The notes beneath the pieces are model-generated. The model made no database searches. It had not been told where the DNA came from and was given only the letters and a program-made list of their open reading frames with translations. A stretch of DNA of 64,000 nucleotides from Tetragonia tetragonoides (Eukaryota > Streptophyta > Magnoliopsida > Caryophyllales > Aizoaceae): NCBI GenBank assembly GCA_038025085.1, contig CM076148.1, positions 20,006,501 to 20,070,500 of the forward strand, read 5' to 3'. Positions within the stretch are counted from its first letter, which is position 1. Every line of letters starts with the position of its first letter. Of this stretch, positions 1 through 11,830 are shown piece after piece. Position numbers and translations under genes: made by a program.

Positions 1-560
1 CCAACATATCCAAGAGTGAAGTGAGCTCCTGCACCTCCCTATCATGAGGCAAAAGGCGAGGATGCAAATCCCACGCTCCACTCTCCGCCGAGAAGAAATC
101 GGCCACCACAGCACCATGGAGAATGGATCCCTGGAACAAACGGGAAAACCTCATGCAAAAGGGCTGTCCACCTCTCCAAGTACCCTCCCAAAAACGAATA
201 CGCGAACCATTCGCAACCACCAGCTCCCTGTAAACTGTGCATCATCCCACCCATTCTGTTGTAGCCCATACCTGCTCCGCACAACATGATGCCACAAACT
301 ATCCGGCTCCAGCCTACACACCCTCTCCCAACTCACCAAATGGTGCCTCCTATCCCTATCCGCACCTGACGACAAGAAGTTCTTCATAAGCTTCTCAATT
401 CTACGTGCCATCGCCACTGGTATTCGAAACAAGGAGAGGCAATACAAGGGAATACTAGAAAGACAGGATTGAAGTAGAGCTATCCTGCCCCCAAAGGAGA
501 AATAAACTTGTTTACAGCAATCCAGCGACTGGTGGATCTCCTTCTTAAATACTAAGTAAA
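1..560 (-). pseudogene. LINE (L1-type) reverse-transcriptase fragment
   Basis: Translating the minus strand from about 560 downward gives the C-terminal part of a plant L1-type ORF2. One sees the RIALLQS..SSIPLY core, then FRIPVAMARRIEKL, then HHLVSWERVC, and then the region with LWHHVVRSRYG. These are the conserved blocks that follow the catalytic part of the reverse transcriptase. Frame changes occur near 150 and 290, so it is inactive, and it runs off the left edge. It lies in intron 7 of the ABCC gene in the same orientation as that gene. The family resembles the copy at 3800-5070. Confidence 0.75.
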
Positions 561-1041
561 TTACATGTTAGCAAGGCCCCTGGGGTTTTTCGTCATGACT
601 CTCCAAGCATATGATCTGGGTTTGTGCAAAAACTCTTCCCAAGAAGACCTGTTGTTAGCTCCTTTGATGCTAAATCTGGATCCCATGGTCTTGTAATGCA
701 TCTTCATGTGGAGGAGGGTATTCCTAGACAGGTGGTTGTATTTATGATCTTTTTTTCTTTTTTCTTATCTAAACAAAATATAATTCTTATTTCGTAGTGT
801 TAACTTATCTTACTAATTTCCTAATGGGTGAGAGAAAACATCTATCATAAACCTATCCAAAATAGAAATGCAGAATCAAAGTAACTATATTCCTTGTATG
901 TATAAAGGATTGGCATAGTTAATATATGTTGGTTAATACATACCCCATTATCACCATAAAGGAAGCGTGTAAGTTCGTCATTTTTGTTACGTATTTTAGA
1001 TTGATCAATGCTAGTAAGACTTAGCAAGATGATGACGTTAC
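561..1041. other. intronic sequence, unassigned
   Basis: This is the 5' part of intron 7 of the ABCC gene on the minus strand. The 570-725 stretch can be read on the minus strand as a short open segment with SYAWRVMTKNPRG. This might be more LINE-like sequence, but I do not recognise it. The rest is AT-rich with nothing supportable. Confidence 0.3.
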
Positions 1042-4000
1042 CTTAAACAAGCCTCCATACCAAAACCTGCAAAGAGAAATGAAATTTCATCTTTAATATG
1101 ATCATGAGTAATAAACTTAATGGAAAGAACAGTAGAACATTTCTTTCATAGATAAAAGAAAATATATAATCCTAGGTGCATCCCCATACATTGCACGGGC
1201 TTGTCATTAAATTATATAACACGTAAATTTTAAGATAGGTTATTCATTGACCTTATAATGATAAAAATATTTATTAAAAATAACAAAATAGAGTAAAAAA
1301 AGCTGTAGGGAAATGAGTTTACAAAAGGATTAGTGGCAATGTGATGGGTGATCATAAAACATTGAAGTGAATATTCCCATGTCATCAATTCCATTTAATA
1401 AAAATATCACCAAGTAAGAATAAGTATATATGTCTTTTAAACAACTCTACAGAAGAAGATAGGAGAACATTATTATATATGATAGGTTGTTAATAAAGTC
1501 GTGTGGGAAACACAGTGAATATAAACACAATAAGCAAGTGCAGCACCAAATACATCCAACCAATATTGTGTGGTTATCTTTATGCTTACTTCACTGTTAT
1601 ACGTAGAGGAATTCCCCTTTAGCAATTTCAAATAGTACATATTGTTTATAGACGAAGTTATAAAATCTTAGTCCTGCACACTACCGTGAGAACTTGGTTG
1701 CATCTATCACTCATGTGCTAATGCGCTCCACTAAACACTTCTTTACAAATTCTTACAAGAAACAAATGTGCTGGGATGTCTCCCAAAATCTCACATATTA
1801 TCTAAAGTTGTGTTTAGCTTGATGGAAAATCATTCCTGGGAATGTTTTATTTATCATCTAGGGTTACGGCTGCATAGATCTGGACCAATGTTGTTCTGCT
1901 TTGTTAAGGAGGGAAGTTAATATTCATTTGGGGGGGGGGGGGGGGGTGTAATGGCTTAGACCATCAAAATGCATTGGGGGATGTTGTACAGGTGAAAGCA
2001 GATGAAGGAAAGTTAGAAGGAATGACTTTTTTTTTATAAGAAGAAGAAATGACTCCTGTGGGGTCCAGTCCAAACTCGAGAGTCTTCATAGACAGTAAGA
2101 TGAGTGATCTCCGATACATTGACCATAGTAAGCATCTCCATTTCCCACCCATGAGGGGATCTCAACAACCCGCTTAAGTTGTGTAAAGGCGGAGATAGGA
2201 ACATCGTGTAGGATAGAACGTTGAAAAAGCATCATTTACACTACAATGTTTGAACATGTCCAAACAACAGAGCATACACAAAAAGGTGAATTCAAAGTGC
2301 ACCTTTTACCAATACTTTGATTTAATGCTCTCAGAAGCCATGGACTAGATCTTTGAGATTCTTCATCCCAACAGTTATTAAACCTGAAAAGGACATTATA
2401 TAAGATTTGAATCACGTGATAGAAACAGAAGTAGAATGATCATGGTCATCCATGGAAAGAAGGTATCTCCCATTTCAAGCCGCTTGAGTATTGAGGCCTC
2501 TTAATGTCCATCGGATCAAGGTACATTGAATAACAAATAAGGAAACCATAACATCACAAACCTGTTTATCAATGTCTCACTTTGATCCCAGGTGTCCAAC
2601 TTCCAGACATCCTTTTCAGTGATAGGTCTTTGATACCCTTTTTCCATGAGTGGAGTCATCCATCCATAGTATAATCCTATAAGGTAGCTCACACAAAACC
2701 ATCAGTAGATATCCTAGACGAAGAATCACAATGCGTTACATATCCATCAATACAATATCATCAAATTGCATCAAAAGTAGACACAAGACCAGCATCCTAT
2801 CTAAACTCGACTCAGCCAGATTATCATTCTATGAATTGGTAATTCACTCACAATCATCAAACAATTTATCTTAGGGTGTTTTATGAGAAACCACCATTTA
2901 AGTAGGTCACTTTTCGGAAACCACCTTCATAGTAGTTTTTTTATCGGCCACCTATTATGGCATTGGAGATGCTTACCTCCCTTGATGATAAGGGTGTGAG
3001 TCTGTGGACGGGGGCTTTCTTAGGGGTCTTTCTTATAAATCTTGGTTACAACCTCAGATGTTAACCCTCCCCCCCCCCCCCCAACCTTTCCATTCTCCAT
3101 TAGAATATGAGAAGGCCAAGATGCTACTTTAAGTGAGGCTACTGCTAAACCAAGGGCATGCTTCAAGGTGAAGAACTGGTTAGACATTGGAAGTAATGGC
3201 ACATGTTTACATTTGGTTTTGCATTGTGAATCGTCCAGTTCACTTTGTTCGATTTTCCCCTGATCCTCCAAGGGTTAGATATGTTTGGCTAAGGAAGAAC
3301 AAAAGAACAAGCTTCTTTAGCTATGTGATTTCATGAGGATCCTCTTGCATCCTTGGTGAGAGAGAAACATGTTTTCTTTTCTAGCATCAGTAACAGTAAG
3401 CCACTAGCTTATATTTGGGACCAGTGTGGACTTGGCTTCTTTATGCACTAAGGCAGAAGGGGTTTTTAGAGGAGATTTCATTACTCATGTCTAGCTGAAG
3501 TGTAAAACTACGCAAACATGTAATGAGTGAGACCAGAACTCCTTGTCCTCTTACGTTGTACCACTATTCTTTTATCTTAAAATAAAAATCTACTTCATGC
3601 TCAAATTACCACCTACACGTGCTTTTTGGAAAATTAAAAAGTTCATTAAGGTAAAAGAGTTAAAGAAATTAATTAAGGTAATAAGCTCATTGGGTTTTTT
3701 CTAGAGAAAAACCTATTCTAAGACAAGGGTGATAAATCTTGAGGTAGAAATAAAATACATGGAAGAAAAAGAATTAGTGAAAAGTTTTTCAGATAAAGAA
3801 AAAGTTTATTGATCAGAATTCAGAAAAACAGCAACAGAGAATAAGGAGTCCACTGCGGAAAACAAAAGAGCTCTTTACAAATCTGCCCAATGTCTGGGTA
3901 TTTGTGAGATACCATAACTCCTAAAGGCCCCGGCTGCTCTAGACCATAAGAAGCTAAGTAGGTGACCATCCCATAGTAACTCAGAAGATAGAGTAGCCCC

Positions 4001-7000
4001 AATAAAAAATCTGCGCATTCCACTCGAACCGAAGGCACCAATGCACCGCGAAAACAGCACTCTGCCAAAGCAATCGTTTCTCCTTCCGCCACCCAAATCC
4101 CACAAACCGTCACTGCAGTAACTCCAAAACAGTAGCAGGACAAACCCAAGATTCCCCAAAAATGTCAAATAACCTACCCCAAAGGCTTCGAGCAACATCA
4201 CACAGCAAGAACACATGTACCGCGGTTTGTTACTATCCCCATTCCCCACACAAAGAACAAATATCCAGAGGAAGAGCTACTCCCGGCCTTCTCCGTGGCG
4301 CAAATCATTGGTATTAATCCATCCAACACCAAAGTCCACATAAATGCTCGCACTTTAAGTGGAAGCTTTGCCTTCCACAGAGAAGTGGCAATGGGGAATT
4401 CTTTGGGATTCTAGTTACATGGGTGAGCAATTAGTAGCAGTCTTGTTGTAGGGAAGAACTTCATCACATCCAGGAGACCTGTTTCTAGAATTAGTTGGCG
4501 TTGGGTGTAACTTTGGAGACTTCTCCTATGAGCGTGTCTCTCGACATGCCTCTTGCTTATTATTAATAAAATTTCCTAATTATCAAAAGAAAAAAAAAGT
4601 GGCAATGGGGAATTGTTGGACCTGTGACGAAATTTCCAAATCCTGTAGCAACGACCTACAAGAAAACTCCCCGGAGTATCCAGCACCCCACCTCCTGGAA
4701 TTACCAACACCAGAAAGCTGTAACATCTCCAAAATTCCAAGCGGAGAAGTTCGCTCTTTCATCCCCCATTCTTGGGGTGATCTCAAATGTTGTAAATTCC
4801 AAGAGTGTGAGTGTGACGCAGCAGAATAGAGCTCAGAAACAGTGGGACCATGAAGCGTTGAAACCTGAAACAACCATGGATCGGAAATCTTAGACACAAA
4901 GGATGCTCTTCCCACCAAACATCTTCCGAAAATTTACTCTGTCTCCCAACCCAAAGTTTGAAGCTAACCAGTGGGCAAAAACGGGAGGAAACCTGGGATA
5001 CAAACTTCCAGGGGCTGGCATGTGATGAACCAGATACAATCACTTTAAAAGGCTTAGTCACTGTACAACAGAGGTGGCCAGAAGGGTCGCAAAACGGAAA
5101 CTGATAGCATTTAGAAGCTGATTTCGTTAAAAATAACTATTAAAGGTGATTACTAAGGTAGATTTTGATGATAAAAAAATTTAAAAAAAAAATATTTTCT
5201 CTAAAATCATTTCCAGAAAAATCTGTTCTGCATGCTTAAATTACACAAATCATTATAGAACAGGACCAGGGTAAAAAAAAATATTTAGCAAAGTGGGCAA
5301 GCATTTGGACATGCTTCTTAGTTCTTTCGCCCTTTCGCTTCCATTTGCCAAATTAATTTCAAAACATGAAGTCATTCACTTACTAGAGAACAGGTTCACA
5401 TATCTTTCAGGACAAATATGCTCTCCTGTGGGTAGGGCTTCATATCCGGCATCATCAAAGGCTTCAGCCAGAACCGGTGTATATGAAGGATAAGGATCCA
5501 AAGGGGGAACATATATAAGAAGATAGATTCCAAACACAACCTACCATAAGAAAAACATAAAAAGTCAACCAGATATTATTAATCCTATATGGCTTAAGTG
5601 TGTTCAATTGTGAGACAAGGCTCCATTTGGTGTTTGCTAATAGCATATTACTACATTACGAGCAATTTAGTAGCATCACATAGTTCGCTGATTACTATTT
5701 GGCTGAGATTAAACTACTTACAAGTGAAAGACCAAAACTGGCAACCCACCTAAGAAATTTGCTAGTCAGTAGAAGTTGGACATTACATTGCAGGTTAAAT
5801 GAGCTTGTGGTGGGTAGCGCAGTGGCGCACCCCTCACTTGTTCTTGGGTTCAAGTCTCATTTCCAACAAAGTTCAAGGTCACTTTGCCGTTCAAAAAAAA
5901 ACATTGCAGGATAAATGTGTATAATGTTCCGAGCACAGAACAATTCATATGAAAATATACTAAAAGAACCATTGAAGTTGGAGATCATATCAATCCATGT
6001 AACACAATAGAATGGTAGTACGTGACAATTTTATTTTTTATTTGAAGGGACTAGGTTGCAATACTTATCAGTAATCTTTTCTACTTTATGTGCAGCAGAG
6101 GGGGTGGGGAGGATGCAGCAAGAGGTGTAGCATAACACAATTCATATGAAGGCGAAGGTGTTTGTGTGAACTCTGGTGCTGAATAGGGTCAACACTAATG
6201 GTTTAAGGCAGCAGCGGAAACCAGGGCTGGCTTTATTGCCTGATATGTGTTGGCTATGTCGGGCTAGTAGTGAGACGTAATTGCCATATATTTTTCTCTT
6301 GGTGATGTGGCCCATAGCCTTTGAAGTAGATTGCTATTCAGAGAGTTGTGGGTTTTCCTTCTAGTGGTGAGTCATTCTTCAAGACGCGATTTCTGGATTT
6401 TGGGGATGGGAAGGAGAGGAGGTTGTTTTCGTATAATGCTTATTTTGCAATTTTGTGGTGTAACTGGTTGGAGAGGAATGCACATGTGTTTCACTGGGAT
6501 TGCAGCTCCTCCTGCTATGCTATGGGAGAATGTCACCTACCAAGCTTCGATATGGGCTAGGGCTGAGGGGGCTTCCCAGGGTTATACTACTAATGATATC
6601 CAACGCAATTGGGACAATTTGTAAATGTTTTGTTGTAGAGGATACCTTGTCCTAGCAAAACTTTTTCTTTGTCAGGTACTTGGGTAATCTTTCTACCTTA
6701 TGTGCAGCAGCAGGGATTTTTTTTTGGGGGGGGGGGGTGGTATGCAGCAAGAGACATAGTATAATAAGATAGTTGGCTTCTGTAGCATTTCGCAACTGGC
6801 ACACATAAAAGAGTTCTGTGAATGACCAGGGAGGTGTAGTGACAAGGTATCGGGAGCAATTTTCAGATTTCTTTTTTCTGTGGGGGTAGCTGGGAGGTCA
6901 CTAGGTTGGAGCATTAAAAAGTATCTCTCTAGTCAATGCAAGGAGATGTGGTGATACTATTTAAAGTTTTAAACAAGTCATACAGCTGAAGAAACAAGTT

Positions 7001-10000
7001 AGTGGACTTTATGAGATGATACAAGTGCATAAAGAACACACCTTGCTGAAAACCATGCTGACACATAAACAAAATACAGACCTGTATAAGGCAAAAATTG
7101 TGAGAAGCATTAAGAGGAAAAAGGAAAATCAGAGATTATGAGAAATTGCCGAATGAAAGTGAAACATGCACAGGACAACTTTGTTTTCTAATTTTTTAAA
7201 TTTTTTTTATAGGAAAGAAATAATTGTATTAACAACTATCAAGGGAGTAGCATAGAGTAAACGGCATCTTGTAAGGAGCCATTATGTACATTTTAGAACA
7301 ATTCCTTTAGATCTCAAAATTATATAACTATAGAATGCCCAAACAGGCCTAGCCTAAAGGGAGGCAAAATAAGTGACTCTATCCCAAAGCAGATTTGGTA
7401 CAAAATAGATGCCATGACAGACGGGCATGCACAGGATTTCTTGTACAAAGATTACATAAGAAATGCCTTCAGGCTCTTTGAATTTGCGTTACCGAGCATT
7501 TGCGCACTAGTTTCTATGAGCCTAAGTAAGTGAATCACAAGATACGAGGTCAGTTGGCATTATATTACTTTATTAAGAACGTACAAGTGCACTTGCCATG
7601 GTTTAAGTCCCTTCAACTATGCATCTACTTTTTTTTAATTTATTAGGCTTTAGCTTTATTGTTCTTGTAATTCTCCTTGTTACATGTGGACATATTGGAT
7701 TAAAGAATATTTAGCTTTATTGTTCTTGTAATTCCTCATGAGATACGAATTTTGGACCTAATTCTTAGCCTTAGGTACAATGGCTAAAAATTAAAAGCTT
7801 ACGATTTTAATTTGCTAACGTCTGATGCATCTATCTTATCATGTTTATACAGATTTCATGAGGCTACTACAGTTAGTGTTACATTGGTGGGAAGAAAAGC
7901 GCCAAAATGACAAATTGTATTGCTTTAGGGTTCATTTCAATCAGGGCCTCAGCAGTTTATCATTTGCTTCCCAATGGAACCACTTGCATTATATTTTTGG
8001 TCAAAAGAAAATTTTCATTAACCAAACAAGAGTTATGAGTACAGCTGACTTGTTGACAACCAAATCAGAGCAAATAACAGGTAACAAAGCTTAAGTATTC
8101 TGCATCAACAATCAGTGCTAAACAACCTTGCCACCTCCAGCTGCTAGGCAGGGTTGAAGGAGTAGCTACACTACATCATGCTAGGAGCACAACACCAATA
8201 CAGGAAATCTGTTGAGGATGACTATTCAAACAATTTTAGGAAACATAACACCAACTAGATGTAACTCATGTAAGTCCTGAATAATCTGTCTAGTACGCAA
8301 CTGACTGAGGTAAGCTTGTGATGAAAGAGCCTGAGAATTCTTTCAATCCATAAATTGTCTCAACATGAAACAAATCTGAGCTCTAGAAAAAATTACATAT
8401 AAAATTTTTATTTCCGTCACTCTTCACCTGTAGTTAACTAGTTATCTACTTATCTTAAACAAAACCCTATGCTCTATTAATTACTCCCCTTTTTTTCTTG
8501 ATAGGCAAGGGAGTCGGGCTCTTAGGCTCATTACATGAGGAGAGAGGGTCATAACAGCAATACCACTCTTGATTATGAAATTGAGGGAAATGAGCCTTGA
8601 ACCCCAACCATGAGATTGGAGGCGTGGGAGCTCCCAACTGAGCTCCCACCGTTTAATCCCTATTATTTACGCCGTGTATTCAAAAGTACCCCCCTGAAAG
8701 TTTCACACAAATTTTGGGACAATACCAATGAAAAAATCCTAGGCCCCTATTTTAGATAAGAGCTTATATCCATATATTTGGCAAAGTCACCAACACTTCA
8801 ATAAAAAAGGGAACTATATGCTGAAACTTGATGTGAACCAATCACTATTTTATCACCTTTATTTGTGAATCCACAAAGAAACAACTCATTTTATCAAATA
8901 CACAATTGGGTAAAAGCCAAATCCCACTACGTAGGGTGGTCTTTAAAAAATGCACGGATACCGTTTCATGAAATACAAACTAGCAAATTTCCATGCATAA
9001 GGGGTGTCTGGATGGAGGATAGAACATTAGGGGGGAAATTGGGTGATTTTAGAATCAAAATAGGAGGGTGGAGGTGGTGGTGATTGTTAGAACTTGGTGC
9101 ATAAGAGGGAGGAGATGGCTAAAAATTAAAAGCTTACGTAGGGGAGGGGAGTAGGGGACTGCCCTCCCCCCCCCCCCCCTCAACACCCATATGGGTGTAA
9201 GTATTACCCTTCTTCCCTCCAAAAGTCCTAAGTATGTCAATTGGTAAAATAAAATCTTGGATTAATCAGTTCCTCTCTTATGCAGGACGACATTTGTTGG
9301 TGAAAGCAGTACTAATTGGTAGGCCTATTGGGCCAAATAGTTTGTGATGCCCAAAAAAGTTTTGAAGCTTGCTCAAGGTCATTGCAGGAGTTTTATTTGG
9401 TATGGATCTTGTGCTATTACGAGGGATTTGGTGGCTTGGAAAAGGATGTGTTACCCAAAGGTTGCTAGTAGACAGTAGTTGGAGCTTGTAAAACCTGATC
9501 ATGGTCAGAGTTAACAACATTGTTTTAGGCAGTCTCATAGAAAAATAATAGGTTGTCGATCCAATGGTAAAGTGCTTATTAAATTTACTCCCATGATATT
9601 ACCTCCATGGACATCCATCCCTAATCAGGTGTCTTGGATGGTAAAGAAAATTTCAGGGTCTCGAGTTGCAGCTGAAAATTGATTGGGGAAAGGTGATTGA
9701 CCATCTGAAGCCTTCAATCAAATTCGTTAATCAAAAGCTGGTGGGTGATCTATCAAGAGTGCAATGGAAGAATCTGATTTGCGACAATCCTGCTCAGCCT
9801 AGGGCGATATTCAAACTCTGGCTTATGGTGCAGAGGAGGTTGAATACAGCAGATAGAGTGAGTAAATGAGGTATCTGTGTAACTCTGTATGTGTACTGTG
9901 CTAAGCAGCAGAGGAGACCTGGGACCAGGTCTTTAGAGAATGCAAGTTCACTCTGAATGCTGTGATGGCCGAGCTGCATCACCCTGCTGCACATGCAGGA

Positions 10001-11752
10001 ACCCAGGAGGGTTGGCTTGTCCTGCTTACAAAGCAGTGCTGGCAGATGTGTGCACTCTTGCCAGTTAGAAAGTAACCAAAGAGTAAGAAAAAAAAGGCCT
10101 TCTGCCATGCTAATTTAGAAGATCCTGTATACAGTTTGTGTGCGTGGTCCGGCTCATAACAAGCCAGCTGAGTTTGTGAATGTCTTGCTTGTATAACTGT
10201 CTGTTGACAGCTTGATATTTGGAGTTTGTTTTCTGCTGCTATTGCTTGCAAATAACAAATAGGGGTTTGAATACCCTTCCAACATGGTGCTTCCAAAAGC
10301 CAAGGGTACCAGGGTACAGGTATGAAACTACCACTAATTTTTTTCTTTTCCCTCTAATCTGTGTCTTCTTAGAACAAAACAACTAACAAGTAATGAAGTG
10401 GGCACAGAAAGAGAATGAAGCTAACCTGCTGTAAAATTCTTTCATTGAGAACATGAGATTGAGCATGACAGCATATCCGATCAAATCATAGATGACTCCA
10501 AATCTGATGTACCACCAGAGCTCGCGGATGTAGATTTTAGTTTCTACAAGCAGCATAACCAGCATGAAACACCAAGCAACCGCTTCAATGATCAGTGTAA
10601 GCTTCTGTAAGAAACAAAATGAATATAAAGAAACTCAGGATCAAACAGGAGGCTGTGTCTCAGACTTTTTGAGCTCCAGAATTCTTGTTGGATATCAGTA
10701 ATTGTGATATAGCTACCCACCTATTGTAGATGGGTAGTTCCAGAATTCTTGTAAATTAATTGTTTGGCAATATGCCTAATACAATTTCTTTACGCAGTGC
10801 AAAAATAAAAGAAAATTAGAAATGAAGTTAGGGTCAGCAATGATATGGACTTGCTTGATATGTAGTTGGTATTAGATGAGTGAAGCTAAATTACATGTAC
10901 GGCCACGAAAACCATTGTTTGTATTGCTTTGTTATGTTTTGTTTCCGCACAACTTTTAGGTTAGATTATTATCTGATGTCATGTCTTTAGGAGGCAGACT
11001 TTTTAGTTACAAAAACTGGAAATTTGTAGTGCGCGCATGCACACACAACTTTTAGGTGAGAATTCTATTTGTCGATGTCTTACCTTTAGGAGGCAAAGAC
11101 CTCATAGTCACAAAAATTTGAAAATATTAGCTATGGATTTTGATTGGTATATTCATTATGCAACTGGTGGTAGTTTGATCAAACATAGAAGCACAATATC
11201 CATATAACAGCATTCAGTAATTGGAAAATATAGTACCTCAGTATTATACTCCACCACACAATCCCAAAAAACAAAAAGGTTTTATCATGAAAAATGATGT
11301 ACAGGTTCTTTAAACATATTAAAAATCAAGTATCAGGATTCTTAGCTCTGACAAACATGAAAATGACGCTCATGGAAACACGATAGAAGAACTTGTATAT
11401 AGACAAAGACGAGAGGAGTCACCTCAAATGGAGCAAATTCAGCAGTTCCATCTAAATCAAACATTGAGATATTCGTAACGATTCTAAACAATGGTTCAGC
11501 AGTAAAACATGCAGCACAAAAGGCTTGCATATAATTGGCGTACTTCGATGTCATACAAAATCTCATGGCTCTTTTGTCCTTCCAAATAAGCCACATTCTA
11601 TAAGCACAAATACCCAGAAGAACAAGATTGGATATGGAAACCACAATGCCAATTTCACAAGGAGTGTAAGCACCAAAACCTCTCTCTGACATTCTTCCCC
11701 AGACCCCATTCGCAATCGGGCGGCAATACCACACCAAAGGCTTAAAACCCAT
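1042..11752 (-). CDS. ABCC1/2-like: ABCC-type (MRP) ABC transporter, first seven coding exons
   Basis: Seven exons join in phase without a stop: 11752-11423, 10604-10426, 7081-7042, 5540-5384, 2676-2562, 2383-2303 and 1066-1042 (330, 179, 40, 157, 115, 81 and 25 nt). All have AG/GT borders. The start is the only ATG that opens the family N-terminus ([13 protein letters not shown], then GFGAYTPC). Exons 1-3 give the extra N-terminal membrane domain TMD0, with [20 protein letters not shown] in exon 2. Exon 4 is the linker, with [10 protein letters not shown] and GEHICPER. Exon 5 has [20 protein letters not shown]. Exon 6 has SPWLLRAL and exon 7 has FWYGG. Family members are about 1600 residues, so 309 codons is roughly a fifth; TMD1, NBD1, TMD2 and NBD2 lie beyond the left edge. 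In the family these are vacuolar pumps for glutathione and glucuronide conjugates, folates and phytochelatins. The reading frame looks functional. The assignment to the ABCC1/ABCC2 clade is by recognition, not by alignment. Confidence 0.9.
1067..2302 (-). other. ABCC intron 6
   Basis: This AT-rich intron contains a Helitron-like 3' terminus near 1172-1205 and an 18-G homopolymer at about 1930-1948. A short open stretch at 1964-2215 (minus) includes [15 protein letters not shown] do not recognise it, and it is not part of the transporter frame. Confidence 0.5.
1172..1205 (-). mobile_element. possible Helitron 3' terminus
   Basis: Read on the minus strand, GCCCGTGCAATGTATGGG (an imperfect hairpin) is followed within about 15 bases by CTAG. 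That is the layout of the 3' ends of the two well-supported Helitrons at 12832 and 30170. The base after CTAG is G, not the usual T, and I could not find the 5' end. Confidence 0.35.
3800..5070 (-). pseudogene. LINE (L1-type) 3' part, interrupted by a retroposon
   Basis: The minus strand from 5070 carries a late ORF2 region with [20 protein letters not shown], then [18 protein letters not shown]. The end of the frame, near 3880, reads [14 protein letters not shown], which closes many plant L1 proteins. Several frameshifts are present. An AATAAA-like 3' end lies near 3800. The fragment sits in ABCC intron 4 and is split at 4401-4596 by a younger insertion. Confidence 0.75.
4401..4596 (+). mobile_element. 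poly(A)-tailed retroposon (5'-truncated LINE or SINE) with target duplication
   Basis: The segment ends in an A-rich tail and is flanked by exact copies of AAGTGGCAATGGGGAATT at 4383-4400 and 4597-4614 (18 bp; the first two A may belong to the tail). Removing it and one copy restores a continuous LINE sequence. The body has TATTAATAAAATTTCC just before the tail, typical of a LINE 3' UTR. No coding domain can be recognised in it. Confidence 0.8.
5802..5900 (+). mobile_element. tRNA-derived SINE with target-site duplication
   Basis: The body has an A-box-like TAGCGCAGTGGC at 5815-5826 and a B-box GGTTCAAGTCTC at 5847-5858, with normal RNA polymerase III promoter spacing. It ends in a nine-A run. 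It is flanked by 17-bp direct repeats at 5785-5801 and 5901-5917 (acattgcaggttaaatg, one mismatch). It lies in ABCC intron 3, antisense to the host gene. Confidence 0.85.
6150..6690 (+). pseudogene. LINE (L1-type) C-terminal fragment
   Basis: The plus strand gives the zinc-binding tail of an L1 protein. [20 protein letters not shown] leads into CWLC, then the block with [20 protein letters not shown], then a final [10 protein letters not shown] near 6624. There are stops and a frame change, so it is dead. It lies in ABCC intron 3, antisense to the gene. Confidence 0.75.
6700..7041. other. intronic sequence with poly-G tract
   Basis: This is the 5' part of ABCC intron 3 (on the gene strand). 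It contains a T9-G10 homopolymer junction at about 6719-6737 and otherwise nothing I can assign. Confidence 0.4.
7082..8483. other. ABCC intron 2, left part
   Basis: AT-rich intronic sequence. A near-exact direct repeat (tttagctttattgttc plus following bases) occurs at about 7648 and 7706. Half of a 23-bp exact repeat lies at 7781-7803. I see no coding domain; the open frame at 7825-8094 (+) shows no recognisable motif. Confidence 0.4.
8485..8659 (-). mobile_element. tRNA-derived SINE (minus orientation)
   Basis: On the minus strand an A-box-like GGGAGCTCAGTTGGGAGC (8647-8630) is followed by a B-box GGTTCAAGGCTC (8603-8592). A short tail ends TATCAAGAAAAAAAG. Flanking repeats CTATTAATTAC (8474-8484) and CTATTATTTAC (8660-8670) match at 10 of 11 positions. 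It lies in ABCC intron 2, same orientation as the gene. It is a different family from the SINE at 5802, judged by body sequence and length. Confidence 0.75.
9250..10110 (+). pseudogene. LINE (L1-type) fragment, thumb to zinc-binding region
   Basis: The plus strand shows the late part of an L1 ORF2. A stretch with [19 protein letters not shown] is followed by a zinc-binding region and further LINE-like sequence to about 10100, broken by stops and frame changes. It lies in ABCC intron 2, antisense to the gene. No target duplication was found. Confidence 0.65.
10605..11422 (-). other. ABCC intron 1
   Basis: An AT-rich intron between coding exons 1 and 2 with GT/AG borders. It shows an imperfect repeat pair, at about 10966-10995 and 11055-11100 (both with a -GATGTC- then -TTTAGGAGGCA- block). 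No mobile element is identifiable. Confidence 0.6.
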
Positions 11753-11830
11753 CCTTTGATCACCACTGAAGCTCTCTAAACAGTCCTTCTAGAAGGTGGT
11801 GGGCAGATCATTACCTCTCCCTAAATCAAC

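Noticed and set aside
1964..2215. Possible further ABCC exon (minus frame with [14 protein letters not shown])
   Set aside because: It does not match the transporter family, and exons 6 and 7 join in phase without it.
3020..3271. Open frame of 83 codons on the minus strand in intron 4
   Set aside because: No recognised motif, includes a poly-C translation (Gly run), and no splice signals fit.
5815..5858. tRNA gene from A and B boxes
   Set aside because: No cloverleaf can be formed, and the poly(A) tail with target duplications shows a SINE.
8592..8647. tRNA gene on the minus strand
   Set aside because: No acceptor stem; the A/B boxes belong to a SINE.
9979..10296. Minus-strand frames of about 105 codons
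   Set aside because: Shadows of the plus-strand LINE fragment.
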